DNA of 33,604 bases from Pelargonium nanum (GCA_036897485.1 JAYMTF010000565.1:1-33604); one strand, 5' to 3'. Shown: positions 22,601 to 33,509, counted from the first letter of the stretch. Made by a program: numbers and translations. Notes: generated from the letters alone by a model not told the origin.

Positions 22601-22607
22601 ATATATA
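22601..22607 (-). promoter_or_regulatory. TATA box of the PADRE gene
   Basis: TATATAT on the - strand, about 60 bp upstream of the ATG at 22541. A second TATATAG word lies closer, at 22580-22586, so the exact element is uncertain. Confidence 0.45.
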
Positions 22608-22619
22608 AAGGGTTGTGGA

Positions 22620-24110
22620 GGTTTTGGTCCCCACAAAACAGAGGCACCTCTGGTATTTAATACAGGGTCGCTGAGGAGGCTGAGCTTGGAAATGGGTTGG
22701 TTCAAGTTCACCGACGCACGCCAGGAATCAGGGGACGATGATGTGACAATATGTAATTAACCAAGAACCCATCATTTGTGTGTTTTTATTGAGTGAATTG
22801 AGGTAAAGAGAACAGAGCAGAGCAGGGTTGGAGAACAGAGTATGGAGGAGGAGTGAGGAAGAAGAGAGCAAAGTGATGGAGATGTGCAAGAAAAAACCTC
22901 AGTAACTCAAGTGATGATGATGGGATATTGTGTGGCGTCATGTGATCACGAGCCAGTAACTGTGTGTGTCTGGTTCATACAACTGTAACCTATCCCTCTC
23001 TAGATACCCCTAGGTAATGGTTTTGATGTGGTCCTTACATTTCATACGAGTAATCTAGAGTTGACAATTTGAATTTAAATTGACGGGAATCCAAACTCGA
23101 TATACAGGTTGTGAGTTCGGGTCAAGTCTCAAACTAGGTAAACTCATACTATCTTGCATATTTTGCGAATAACATCTGATATGAATTTCACAGCTAACGC
23201 CTATTTTGATTTGAGTTGTAAACTCGATGTTGAGATAGTGGAACCTCATGATGAAAATGAAATAAACAGAGCAATTTTAGATGAGTGGAGACGAGGAAAA
23301 GTATCTAGGAAGGTACACAAGAGGCCTAAACGGCGGTGCATATAAGTTGAACGGTCGCTCAAAGGTACATAGAATTTGGATTAAGGAACCTGCTAGACTT
23401 AACAGTAATTCAAATGACATGAACGACTATTCAATTATCTTGAACGACCTTTTTTTATATTTTTTTTCAAGAGCATATGAGCTTCTTATTTGTTTTGCAC
23501 TTTCTTTTAATATAAATGTAATGTAATTGGATCTAACAAAATGAAAGGTAATGACTAACATTTTAAGGGAGTGAGCTTACAAAGAGTAGCAAAGTAGCCA
23601 AATACTAATTTGTGTGGAGATCCTTTGTGGCATACAAGTCTCTCTTCTTTCTCTGGCCTTGAAAGGTTGACCCTTTGTATATGGTGAGTGGTATTGAACT
23701 ACCCAGAGCCCAATTTCCAAGCCCACATTGATGAGGCCAAAGCCCAAAAAAAATTAAGAAAAGGCTAATAGAGTATTTTACAGTGAAAATGCAAGGTAAT
23801 AACTAATGTGTGATGTCTCTATATAATAAACTGAACATGCCAAATGCCTTAATGAGTGTAGGAAAACAACAGGTCCATTGTCCATTTCCTTGTAATCTTC
23901 ATTCCTCATTTCTGTACAAAATGCACTAGTACACCTATTTTTCATATAGGACTTGAGGAGTACAATTATTGAGACTGTATCTACATACACAAAACAAACT
24001 CATAAATATTAGAAGCTACCAGGTAACCAGCTTCCTTTCATCCTCCCAGCCTGTTTCATACCCTACTGAATTTGGCTTCTGTCCCGACGAAGTTTCACGC
24101 AGGAGAAGCC
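22620..24110. other. Region between the divergent PADRE and cyclin D genes
   Basis: No gene recognised. It must hold both promoters, as the flanking genes are transcribed away from each other. Three GCCCA words at about 23706-23745 (site II on the opposite strand) lie about 500 bp before the cyclin ATG. A weak copy of the dispersed repeat vocabulary (AGAGTTGACAATTTG, GTTCGGGTCAAG) starts near 23054. Confidence 0.5.
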
Positions 24111-24289
24111 ATGTCAACATCCTGGTAAAGTGGCGCCAGACCCGTTTTAAATGGCACATCTTCAAATGAGAGGTTTCATTTCCCCTCAACCTCCAACTAC
24201 AAATTATGTTGTTTAGCCAATATTGATTCAGCCTCATGTATCATGTCTGTGTCTCCAGGTATCCCAACTCCTCAAAGCTTGTACTGTAG
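24111..24289 (+). promoter_or_regulatory. Three short upstream ORFs before the cyclin D start
   Basis: ATG at 24111 opens a 5-codon uORF ending TAA at 24128. ATG at 24151 opens a 21-codon uORF ending TAG at 24216. ATG at 24236 opens a 17-codon uORF that overlaps the main start and ends TAG at 24289. They matter only if the leader reaches 24111 unspliced, which the sequence cannot show. An E2F-like palindrome TGGCGCCA sits at 24131-24138. Confidence 0.4.
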
Positions 24290-25593
24290 TGAAGTAATCA
24301 ACGACGACAGCATCAAACAAGTTTCCCATTTGGCTAATGATTCCCCATTTGATCACGACGAAAGCTCAATCTTGAATGTCTTTGATTCTGAGGCTGATCA
24401 GATGCTAGGTCCTGACTTGCTCGTGCACTATCGCAGCACCCCAGGGGTTTCCTTTGAACGCCAAAATGCCGTAAATTGGATGTTCAAGGTTAAATGCTCA
24501 GCACTTCAGCTAAAGTCTTGTTGGTTCGAATATATATAGCTATAAGTACTAACTTCTTTCAACACAATTTGCATTTTGCAGGTGCATGCCTATTATCAGT
24601 TTCAGCCTGAAACTGCGTATCTTTCTGTAATCTATTTGGACCGTTTTCTCTCATCACACACTTTGCCGGTAACATTTCATATGGAACAAGAAATGATCCT
24701 TCTATTTTCTACAATGTGTGAAGTATCATTAGCAGATAAAGAATATAATACCTCTTTTTTACCTGTTATTGTCGAAAGCAGCGAGGCAAAGGATGGTCTG
24801 TGCAGTTGCTTTCAGTTGCCTGCCTTGCTCTAGCAGCAAAAATGGAGGAAACATATGTGCCCTCTCTACTAGACTTGCAGGTGTTTGAGCCAAGATTCTT
24901 GTTCAAGCCCAAAACAATTCAACGCATGGAGCTCTTGGTCATGGCCAGTTTCAAGTGGCGATTGCGTGCCATTACACCTTTTGATTTTGTCCACTATTTC
25001 CTCACAAAGCTTCCAAGTTTTGGTCAGCCACACGATCACTTGACTTATGTTTTCTCCCATGTATCAGATCTTATTCTAAGCACCCGTCGAGGTAAGTGAT
25101 TCTCGTATTTTCTTTTACCTTTTTCGAAACCACAACAATTACAATAGTTCACTCTTCATCAGTGATCGATTTCTTGGATTATCCACCATCAGTAATAGCA
25201 GCCACTGCCATTCTATGGGTGACCGGTGAAAGCGTTGAGGACCTGAATTTAGGTTGCTTGCACAAGAGAGTTAGCAGAGTAAGTTCGGTAAACACATTGT
25301 AAAATATCAATAAATTTACACTTATTGTATATATAGACGCTTGCAATTGAATATATGCATCGAGTATATATCATTATTGTCTATTGCATCATACTGTTGA
25401 CATGTTTGGTACACAGGGCATGGTAAAAAAATGCCACAACCTCATCAAGCAGAAGAAATACCAATTAACTCGCATTGAACAACCAAAACGAAAGGCGCCG
25501 ACGATTGAGTCAGCTGCAGGCAGGTGCGACGCTAAAAAATCTAGAGACAAAGACTTACAGTCAAGCCAAGACTCATTGACAAACAAGTGTTGA
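24243..25593 (+). CDS. D-type cyclin
   Basis: Five exons, 24243-24488, 24582-24668, 24782-25091, 25163-25278 and 25417-25593, with consistent phases (0, 0, 1, 0) predict 311 residues. The N-terminus holds the retinoblastoma-binding LxCxE motif as LYCSE, residues 13-17. The cyclin box starts near VSFERQNAVNWMFKV and includes AYYQFQPETAYLSVIYLDRF and LLSVACLALAAKMEE, where the CDK-contacting Lys and Glu are kept. The C-terminal cyclin fold follows (RMELLVMASFKWRLRAITPF). The tail is basic and Ser/Gln rich. D-type cyclins bind CDKA and phosphorylate RBR to drive G1/S entry. The layout resembles subgroups D1/D2/D4; I cannot fix the subgroup. No broken exon is seen. The main ATG has A at -3. Confidence 0.9.
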
Positions 25594-25692
25594 TTCTTTG
25601 TCTTCCTCAGATTCATTAACGATCTTTTTGTTTGTAAAGGGCACCCTAAGGGCATGTATTGTTATTGTACCAGTTTCTTTATCTCAATTCAA

Positions 25693-25698
25693 AATAAA
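25693..25698 (+). terminator. Poly(A) signal of the cyclin D gene
   Basis: AATAAA lies 100 bp after the TGA at 25591-25593, in a T-rich 3' UTR-like context. Confidence 0.5.
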
Positions 25699-25749
25699 GA
25701 GTTGTTACATAGAAATGATGGTGATGTTTGAAATTAACCTTGGACGTGT

Positions 25750-26657
25750 CCCATTGTCAGATGAGAACATGTCTACTATGATGAAGCATAATAAAAATAC
25801 TATTGTTCAGAAAATGATAAGACTACAAGTGCATGCATGGCCAAGGAACTACGTTTTCTGACTTCAATTTTTCACCATAAGCATTTTTTTTCAATGTGTA
25901 CGGGAAGCATGTTGGTCAATCAGTAACTAAATATAGATCTTGAATAAAATGAAACAAGACAAGCACATACTGGCAATCATGCCTACCAATAATAGAATTT
26001 TCATGATAACTAACATGACTCATCACTCAAGTCTCTCTCGGTGCCAGTTTGCTCATTATTACAGTATAAATAACGCTATGGTGAAAAAAGAATTGATCTT
26101 TGGTGGGACAGGAGTAAAGTAACCACCAACTACAAGAACATTCGTAAAAGACGAAAATTGAGAAGCATCTCAGCATTCAAGGACGTGGACAAACAATCAG
26201 CATGTAAAGTGATCACAAGTCCTTTTCTCAGCTATCGGAAACCAAAACCAATCACAAGTTCAATGTGAGCAATTACTAAGGATGATGTGAAAAGGGAAGT
26301 TTCTTCAGTCAAGATTCAAGAGAACTTAATTCAGCCACCACAAGAGATACATCCAACTATAAGCAGCTACGAGCCTACGAATCTAATACTATACAACAAT
26401 GTTGTGAGCTATCTTGTAGTTTATTGAGATGGGTATGTTTAGAACCATATTTTCAAGCTCTACCAATCACTCTGAGCTCATATCAAACCTTTAACCTTTT
26501 CATTGTAAATCGAAATTCTTTGAACTCAAGACAACAAATTTTCAGTGGAGACCCTTAATTCAAATTTCCGTGAACAACCTAACAAGTAGTAATTTATGGA
26601 TCAATGAAGACAATAAGCATGTACCCAACAATCACGGAGCTAATTGGTCTGCAAGCT
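25750..26657. other. Intergenic region, nothing recognised
   Basis: No exon chain, RNA gene or repeat structure was recognised between the cyclin 3' end and the doubtful small ORF on the - strand. Confidence 0.5.
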
Positions 26658-26807
26658 TCACACAGACATTTCGTCGAACACTTGATGGGCATTGGCGATG
26701 GCATTACAACAAACAGTGGAGAGAGTAGCAAATCCAAATAGCTGTACCTGAGAATCAACTGTCCCATACAAGAAGAAAGCTAAAACCCAGTTTTTCTTCC
26801 ATTGCAT
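26658..26807 (-). CDS. Doubtful small ORF with a hydrophobic segment
   Basis: A 49-codon ORF starting MQWKKNWVLAFFLYGTVDSQ and ending AHQVFDEMSV. The hydrophobic stretch near residues 6-16 could be a membrane segment. The frame stays open for about 20 codons upstream of the ATG before a TGA. A candidate promoter, TGGGCT/TGGGCC words at about 26930-26975 on the opposite strand, lies upstream. A possible donor (CTCAG then GTACAG) falls inside. I do not recognise the protein. The end resembles a pentatricopeptide-repeat helix by chance or descent. It may be non-coding. Confidence 0.2.
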   Translation of the reverse strand: MQWKKNWVLAFFLYGTVDSQVQLFGFATLSTVCCNAIANAHQVFDEMSV

Positions 26808-26999
26808 AAGCTCCGTTCTCTTCTGTGATTTGGCGTCGGAGTCGGAGCTGACGGCGGTGACCGGTCAGTGAGTCTGATTGGTTATTCTGGTTGGAGCTCT
26901 GTGGAAATGCGAAACATCTAACAAACATTTGGGCTTTCGAATTCATTGGTTCCAGAATATGGGCTGGGCCTTCCAGTCTATGTTCCACAAATATGTAAA

Positions 27000-28340
27000 A
27001 TTGTTTCGAATTGGTCCAAGTAATTTTACATTAAAATAAGATTACGTGGTGGCGTCTAGAGTTTGAGTGGACAGAATAATTTGTGATTTATGTCGACGAT
27101 TTTGTATTTTTGTCCATAAAGAGTTGTGAAAGAGAACGAAACAAAAGAAAAAGGACAAAATCAAAATCACAATTTAATTTTTTATATTTTCAGAAAAAGT
27201 CACCAAAAATTAGTGTCATGTCACAAAGTTAAATCTTACCGTATTACTTGAAATTTAATATGAGGTTATAATGAAGAGTAAAATTAGTTTATGAATTTTT
27301 GTATTTGAACTCAATTAGTAATTATCTTAACATTGTTAATTTGTTTATTAAAAATGTGATCAGTAATATAATAATATCAAAAACTAAATAATGTTAACAC
27401 GTTGGTCACATGTCAAGATCAATTAAATTATGGATCACCTCTTGACACAAGTCCCATTATTTTTATTCTTAAAATAAATAAATGAAATTGATTTATCACT
27501 ATGCAACCCACGACAATTATAAAAATAATAATATTACAAAAAAACAAAAACTAATCATCATGTAAACATGTAGTATTATTTAAGTATTTTTTAAAAAATA
27601 TTTATTGTCTCATTTTTAAGGATAATGTTCGGTCAAGACTAATTTGGATCACAATTTGAAAGTTCAACAACCAATTTCAACTAATTTATTGTGCACTACA
27701 AAAATATTCTCAATTTGGCGATCTAAATAACACACATTTTCACATTGATATGGTGCATTCAAGGAAAATTTCATCGAGGCTATTTTTCATTTGACGATCG
27801 TAAAAACACACCCACTTTTCTCTCACAAATCGATTTAGTGTGTTTAATAAAAAATTCTTTGCATGTTGGCTCTAATGGTTGGCCTAACGGGATAAAAACT
27901 GAACAAACTACGTTACAGAGTAATTCAACTACATTATTAATAAAATAATTAATTAATACATTTCTTTGTACAATAAATTTAGATATTTTATCATGCGATC
28001 TTCAAAAAAATATTGTATCATACTAATAACACAAGTATAATTTAAAATATTTCTACACAATCTCGATCACACAAAAATTAATTATTAGAATATAACAAAA
28101 GTAAGTTTCTTTTTTTTAATGAAACAATTAAGGTTTTTTATTTTTGAAGCATGAAACAATTAATGATTGATTTAAAATATTTCAATTTTTTTTTTTGGAA
28201 TTTGGGACCACATGACAAAATAGTCCAAAAGCAAACCGATCACGAAACTGAAAAAACTAAAAGACAGCAAATAAATAATAAAATAAAATAAATAAATGAC
28301 TAAAATATCTTCCGATTCAGTTTAAATAAAAGAAACGGAA
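27000..28340. other. AT-rich intergenic DNA upstream of the PAQR gene
   Basis: No gene or ordered repeat recognised. Long A/T runs dominate. The last part should hold the promoter of the heptahelical protein gene. Confidence 0.55.
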
Positions 28341-28349
28341 TAAACGAAA

Positions 28350-28901
28350 AAAAATACTTTGGCATCACCGCATCTTCTCTGCGAATCAACCTTTAAGCTT
28401 CATCGCTTAGCGGTTAGATTTTCCCGTACTTTTCATCAACTGTTCATCGTCATTGTCTCCACCGATAAAATCGTCGCCAATTTTTTGATTATCTCCGCCT
28501 CACCCATTTCCATTTATAGACTCAATTTCCGAACAATCCCTCATCTGGGTCTCTCTCTTCTCGGCCTCAGCTCCGGTGATTCTTCGATTCCAGGTACTGT
28601 CCTCGTCGTTTCTCCATCTGGGTTTCGCTTGATAGCTACAGTTCTTGCTCTTTGGATCGTTTTATTTGTTGGGTATTGGAGAAAAAGACGAATCTTTCTT
28701 TATAGCTCCGATTTGTTTCTGTTTCTGTTTGAGACATGCGTTTTCTGATAATAAAAAATCATTAATTTAGGTAATCAGAATGGTTAATTGTGTTTTTTGG
28801 GCCGACCCTTTTTGTGGTTGTGGTTTTTGTTTCTTGTTTTTGTCAATTCCCCAAATGTTTTGGTTTTTTTTACTTTTTATTGAATTGTTTATTTGAGCAG
28901 A
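28350..28901 (+). promoter_or_regulatory. Leader exon and leader intron of the PAQR gene
   Basis: A relatively GC-rich, CT-rich stretch about 28350-28592 has the look of a 5' UTR exon. It ends CGATTCCAG before GTACTG. The next acceptor, TTTGAGCAG, ends at 28900, three or four bases before the coding ATG at 28904. This suggests a 308-bp intron in the 5' UTR, a common arrangement in plants. The transcription start is not assigned. Confidence 0.55.
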
Positions 28902-28903
28902 AA

Positions 28904-31900
28904 ATGGATGGCAAAAATGAGATTACTGAAGATTCAATAGTGTCATCTAAAACAACATTGGATAATCATCCAACATCACCCTCAAAGCAAGGGAAAGGGA
29001 AGAGATTGTGGAAGAAGGTCAAGTACCAGCTGGTTGAGTACCACTCTCTGCCTGGGTACTTGAGGGACAATGAGTTCATTGTGGGCCATTATCGATCCGA
29101 ATGGCCGATGAAGCAGGTTCTGCTCAGCATGTTCACCATTCACAATGAGACATTGAATGTCTGGACGTAAGTTATTCGTGTCCTACTCTATTATGCTAGA
29201 GATGTGATGGGTTGTTTTCGTTACGTTAGAAACAATGTGGTAAGATTAGTTTGTTGTGTTTCTTTGTTTGACATTGTCTACTTTAAATATTATTGTAAAA
29301 CGTTGAAATGTGAAATTATAAACTCAAGTGAAAAAAGGAACAAAAGAAGGAGAAGAGAGAAGCTATCTAAAACTTTCTTTTAAAGTTCTATTATCTTGAA
29401 ATTTGAAAGTAACTGATAGAGTAAAGTTTTGTTTGTCAGCTCAGCTGATTTTGTTAATTTAGGTTGTAAAGATAGTTGGAAAATATTAAAGTGACACAAT
29501 ATGCTCTTTGAGCATGGAGTAGTTGAATTAGTCACGCACATTCCAAACTTCAGAACACTATCTAATTCCATATTTACATAGGCGTGGTTTATATTGTACA
29601 AATGGATGAATATAGTATAGAAGCTTGTGTTTTTGTTGACGTGACAAAGTTTCATACTGTGCTCTCTATTTGAAAACAGAACTTAAATTTGTGTGCCCTT
29701 TGGGGTTCTTTCTCTATTTTTTGAAAACCTCTTCTTTAGGTCATTTTGTATTTCTGCATGCTGTTGGTTTGTGTTACAGCAGAGACTTAAAGCACATACA
29801 AGCTTAAAGGGAACTTTTTCACACTTATTTCTGTTATGTTTAACATGCCAATAATTCATGCATGTGATATACAGATTAAAGATTCAAATATGGTGCGGTA
29901 TATTTTAGTTTGATGCTGCATTACAATTACGTCTTTTGAATTACCCATAACACAGAAATTAGTGATGACCATATTTATGAAATAGTCCACTTCTCGTCAA
30001 TTTAACAGATTTGATCCAATAGATGGTTGTTAGTTTGTCATCTATTCTTTCTAGAACAGGCTCTTTTATTACTGCATGAGGGACTTTTTTAAGGCCATAG
30101 ATCAATATAGTTAATCCTGCTTCATTCATTTTTTTCTTTTTCCATTGTATAAATTACTGAATATTGCACATAGATGATTTGTTTTCTCGCCACATAGACA
30201 ACCTAGCAGCACCAACTCTTTGGTTCTAGATTTTTGTGTGATTCTTCGTGATATTGATATTATGTACCTATGAAATGAGCTCTGCTTGAATATTGATACA
30301 TATAATTGTTCATGTTATCCTCTCTTGACTCATAAATTTATATTTGTTGCAGGCATTTGATTGGATTTTTCCTCTTCCTTGCCCTGACCATATATACTGC
30401 AATGAAGGTTCCCACTGTTGTTGACATGCACACTCTAAACCATTTCCCTAATGTGCTTAAGAAGGCTGATCTGCACAAATTGCATGCAGATCTCATGACA
30501 TGCCTTCCTTCCTTACCCAACATGCCAGATCTGCACAGGTTTTCCCAGGATTTAAAGACTTCATTGCCTTGGCATGTTATGGATATTCTATATAATTGTT
30601 TGCCTGACCGATTCTCCCACAGCAACCAGACTGATGTTTGTGTTCTGGTAATGCTCTTCTTCAATAGTATTTTGCAAGGTTACTTGTAGTCATTACATCT
30701 TCCATTTTTAGCCATAGAAACTGGCTGTGTGACAACACATGGCAATCATATCTTTACATGTCTCTTCTGTTGCTGCATGAGATCAGCACACTTCCAAGTC
30801 GCACCTCAATTACCTGATTTGGATCACTGCCTAGGGAAGACCTTCAAAACAATGTCTGGGAGGGAGGTTTGCCCTCTCAGACCCCTCTGACGCTTAAGGC
30901 ATCTATTGTTACTTGAAGAATAATACAAAGAACTTGGGTAGCGTATGGATTAGGATTTTTGTTTAGGAATGGACATCAAGAATGGAAATGAGAATGATAT
31001 TCTCTGTTTTCATATTTGAATTACGACTTTTTGGTCATAAAAATAGCTTTGCCTTTCCCAACACTTGGTTCTTAGGTGGCTTATGGCATGTTCGGCCCTT
31101 GTGGGCCTTTTAGTCTACTCGGCTTTTTGTTGGCTGCTTGCTGTGTTCGGCCCTGAAGGGACCACCCTTACATCTTTCCCTCACGTGTTGGGCTTGATTA
31201 AAAAGATCAATGTTACCTAACTTGTGGAAAATTACAGTATTAGAATTTCACAAATATATCTAATAATAGGTAATCAGAATTTTGGAGCCTAATAACCTAT
31301 ATATATGTATGTGTCTGTGTGTGTGTTTTGTTGCTTTGGGGGCTGTAGTTAATGCATCTGTATCTTTTGTTGGATGCAGCGCAGCATGAGAGATGATGTT
31401 GCTAACATAATAGCACCCTTGATGATGAGACCCATTACTCGATGGCCCTTTTTTGCCTTCCTGGGTGGTGCCATGTTTTGCTTGCTGGCTAGCAGCACTT
31501 GTCATCTCCTCTCTTGCCACTCCGAGCGTGTATCATACATCATGTTGAGGCTCGACTATGCTGGAATTGCAGCCCTTATATCAACCTCCTTTTATCCTCC
31601 CGTCTACTACTCCTTCATGTGCAACCCTTTCTTCTGCAACCTCTACCTCGGTTTCATAACTCTTTTGGGAATTGCCACAATCCTGGTTTCCCTCCTCCCC
31701 GTCTTCCAGAATCCTGAATATCGTAGCATGCGCGCGTCCCTTTTCTTTGGAATGGGTCTGTCTGGTGTAGCCCCTATTATGCACAAGCTCTTCTTGTTCT
31801 GGCACCAGCCCGAGGCACTCCATACCACTGGGTATGAACTTCTTATGGGAGTTTTCTATGGCCTCGGAGCGTTGGTTTATGCCACGAGGATTCCAGAACG

Positions 31901-32033
31901 ATGGATGCCTGGGAAATTCGACATAGCTGGGCACAGCCATCAGCTGTTTCACGTGCTGGTAGTCGCTGGAGCCTATACTCACTACCAAGCGGGGCTGATT
32001 TACCTAAAGTGGCGGGACCTGGAAGGATGCTGA
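28904..32033 (+). CDS. Heptahelical transmembrane protein (PAQR/HHP family)
   Basis: Three coding exons, 28904-29166, 30353-30647 and 31380-32033, with phases 2 and 0 give 403 residues. The N-terminus is a soluble, Lys-rich cytosolic domain of about 87 residues. The PAQR motifs are all present: HNETLNVWTHLIGF (residues about 80-93), LASSTCHLLSCHS, RLDYAGI, and GHSHQLFHV near the end, which together carry the Ser/Asp/His residues that bind zinc in adiponectin-receptor relatives. TM1 is about residues 89-105. It is followed by a 100-residue loop with His/Leu/Asp-rich segments, then six more helices. The long loop and total length fit the longer Arabidopsis HHP4/HHP5 type rather than HHP1. Plant HHPs are linked to hormone, sugar and stress responses; ligand and activity are not settled. 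The ATG lies just after the leader intron. Confidence 0.92.
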
Positions 32034-32133
32034 ACTCATGATACACACACAGAATCATCGGTAACCAAGTCGTGTATGCAGCTATATGGATAGATAGGTT
32101 CAACACCATTGATTCTGTGTAAATGTGTTCATA

Positions 32134-32143
32134 AATAAATAAA
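32134..32143 (+). terminator. Poly(A) signals of the PAQR gene
   Basis: Overlapping AATAAA words in ATAAATAAATAAAT lie about 100 bp after the TGA at 32031-32033. Confidence 0.6.
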
Positions 32144-32318
32144 TGTACTGTGCTATGTTCTGTACTATTTAGTCTGTTAATTGAAAACTCTTGAGGAGAC
32201 TGCACATATTTTGTTGTTATGATTGGTAATGAAATGATAAAAAAAATGCTTTCGTTAGAAATTTATTCTGTTGTGTTTTTTTTTTATTGAATTTGATATG
32301 AAAAATGAGAAAAAAAAT

Positions 32319-32392
32319 TGCTTTCATTGAGAGTTGAACTCAAGACCTCCCGCTTACTAAACGGGTGCTCTAACCAACTGAGCTATGAAAGC
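32319..32392 (-). tRNA. tRNA-Thr (anticodon AGU)
   Basis: A complete cloverleaf on the - strand. The acceptor stem GCTTTCA pairs with TGAAAGC. The D arm GCTC/GAGC has loop AGTTGGTTA. The anticodon stem CCCGT/GCGGG encloses TTAGTAA, with anticodon AGT in DNA letters. The T arm GAGTTCAACTC and discriminator A complete it. Box A (TAGCTCAGTTGG) and box B (GAGTTCAACTC) are present. There is no intron and no encoded CCA. A run of seven T follows on the gene strand, the Pol III terminator, and a CAA lies a few bases upstream, as is usual for plant tRNA starts. A34 would be edited to inosine to read ACU/ACC/ACA. Confidence 0.95.
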
Positions 32393-32399
32393 TCTTGCA

Positions 32400-33290
32400 A
32401 TGACATTACACATTTTAGGTATTATCACATTTTAGTACTATGATAGTATAAAATTTGGCCTTTAATGTTTATGTGTTCACGTGACTTTATCAGCTCATGA
32501 AGATTCTACTATGACAAATCACAATATCATATATAAAATGTTTTACTTGCAATGCAACAAATATAAATCTTTTGGAGTTTGAGAGACCCGATTAAAAATA
32601 TTGTAGACTATTTGTAATAGTTCATTAATTAACAATTATACTTTAGGCTAATGGAGACTTTAGCCATTTGAAATGATTGAAAAATTCAATGTTATAATTA
32701 CAGGATTTGCAACTTGGATGCTACTTTAGAACATAAAAATCTAACTATCTTTGTACAAAAATGACTTAGTTATCAAATTAGAGTGTTTAGTCTTAATTAT
32801 TTTATAAATATATCATGTTTGTGTTGGTCAGAAAAAGTATGTTCGCACGGTTGGTTAGTTATGTTGTCACACATATAGCATCATTGAAAGAAAATTGTGC
32901 GTTTTCGTCGGAAATAGATATGTAGAAAATTGATACGACAGACTTGCTGTCGAAAATTTGACATGTACGTAATTCAATGCACACTTAAAGACATAATAGT
33001 AAATTGATCCTAGCTACTATCGTGTCAAACCTATTATGTCGTTTCGTGAATATTGAATAGTGTCGTGCCAAACATTGGTTCTATCATATAAAATGTATTG
33101 TGTTGTGTTTGAATTAATCGTAACGTGTTGTGTTTTGTTAACATGACTTGATTATCGTATTAAACGTGTTGCGTTCGTGTTTAACCACTCAGCACAATTT
33201 GCAAACGTTCGTCACGGCACAAATATGCAACACACATGCATAATTTGTTCCCGGAATGAAGCCAAAATTTTAAGGCAAATTATTCTTTTC
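32400..33290. other. AT-rich intergenic DNA with a dispersed repeat copy
   Basis: No gene is seen. About 33000-33240 carries the dispersed repeat family in the opposite orientation to the PADRE intron array: ATCGTGTCAAAC, ATAGTGTCGTGCC, CGTGTTGTGTTTTGTTAAC, ATGACTTGATTATCG and AACGTGTTGCGTTCGTG. Confidence 0.5.
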
Positions 33291-33509
33291 TTCCTATTTA
33301 AAAATCTATATGGATCTATTAACATTCACCGACTATGGAATTTTCTTTCTCTCTTTTTCTCTCTGGAAACCCTAGCTGCCTTCTCTAGTTCTTCGTCCAT
33401 AATTTTTCTTTGAACCACCGCCGGTCTTTTTTGATCGGCGTGGTTCAAGCTTCTCTGATTGAATAACCTCATATCCTTCTGAGGAAAAAGCGGGCTTTCT
33501 AATCAGGAC
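33290..33509 (+). promoter_or_regulatory. Probable promoter and 5' leader exon of a + strand gene leaving the window
   Basis: A TATTTAAA word at about 33296 could be the TATA box. A CT-rich stretch (TTTCTTTCTCTCTTTTTCTC) and a telo-box, AAACCCTAG, at 33368-33376 follow; the telo-box is typical of promoters and leaders of translation-related genes. A candidate donor, GGACG then GTGAGT, stands at about 33510. No coding start is identified. The product is unknown. Confidence 0.4.
33412..33446 (+). other. Strong hairpin in the right-edge leader
   Basis: GAACCACCGCCG pairs with CGGCGTGGTTC around a T-rich loop, with one unpaired C. The stem is GC-rich in otherwise AT-rich DNA and lies in the presumed leader exon, downstream of the telo-box. 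It has no following T-run suited to Pol III termination. Its role is unknown. Confidence 0.6.

Noticed and set aside
22266..22760. 164-codon + strand ORF, rich in Arg
   Set aside because: It is a shadow of PADRE exon 1, caused by its GC-rich Ala/Pro codons.
24576..24833. Continuous ORF running through cyclin intron 2
   Set aside because: The frame reads through GTAACA at 24669 and loses the LLSVACLALAAKMEE frame. The spliced version restores the cyclin box.
26658..26740. Pentatricopeptide-repeat fragment (AHQVFDEMSV)
   Set aside because: Only one short motif-like stretch is present and no neighbouring repeats. Chance resemblance is as likely.
28359..28748. 129-codon open frame over the PAQR leader
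   Set aside because: It does not begin with ATG at its left edge and runs across the leader donor into the leader intron. It shows no family resemblance.
31581..31988. 135-codon - strand ORF
   Set aside because: It is antisense to the PAQR exon 3 and carries no motif.
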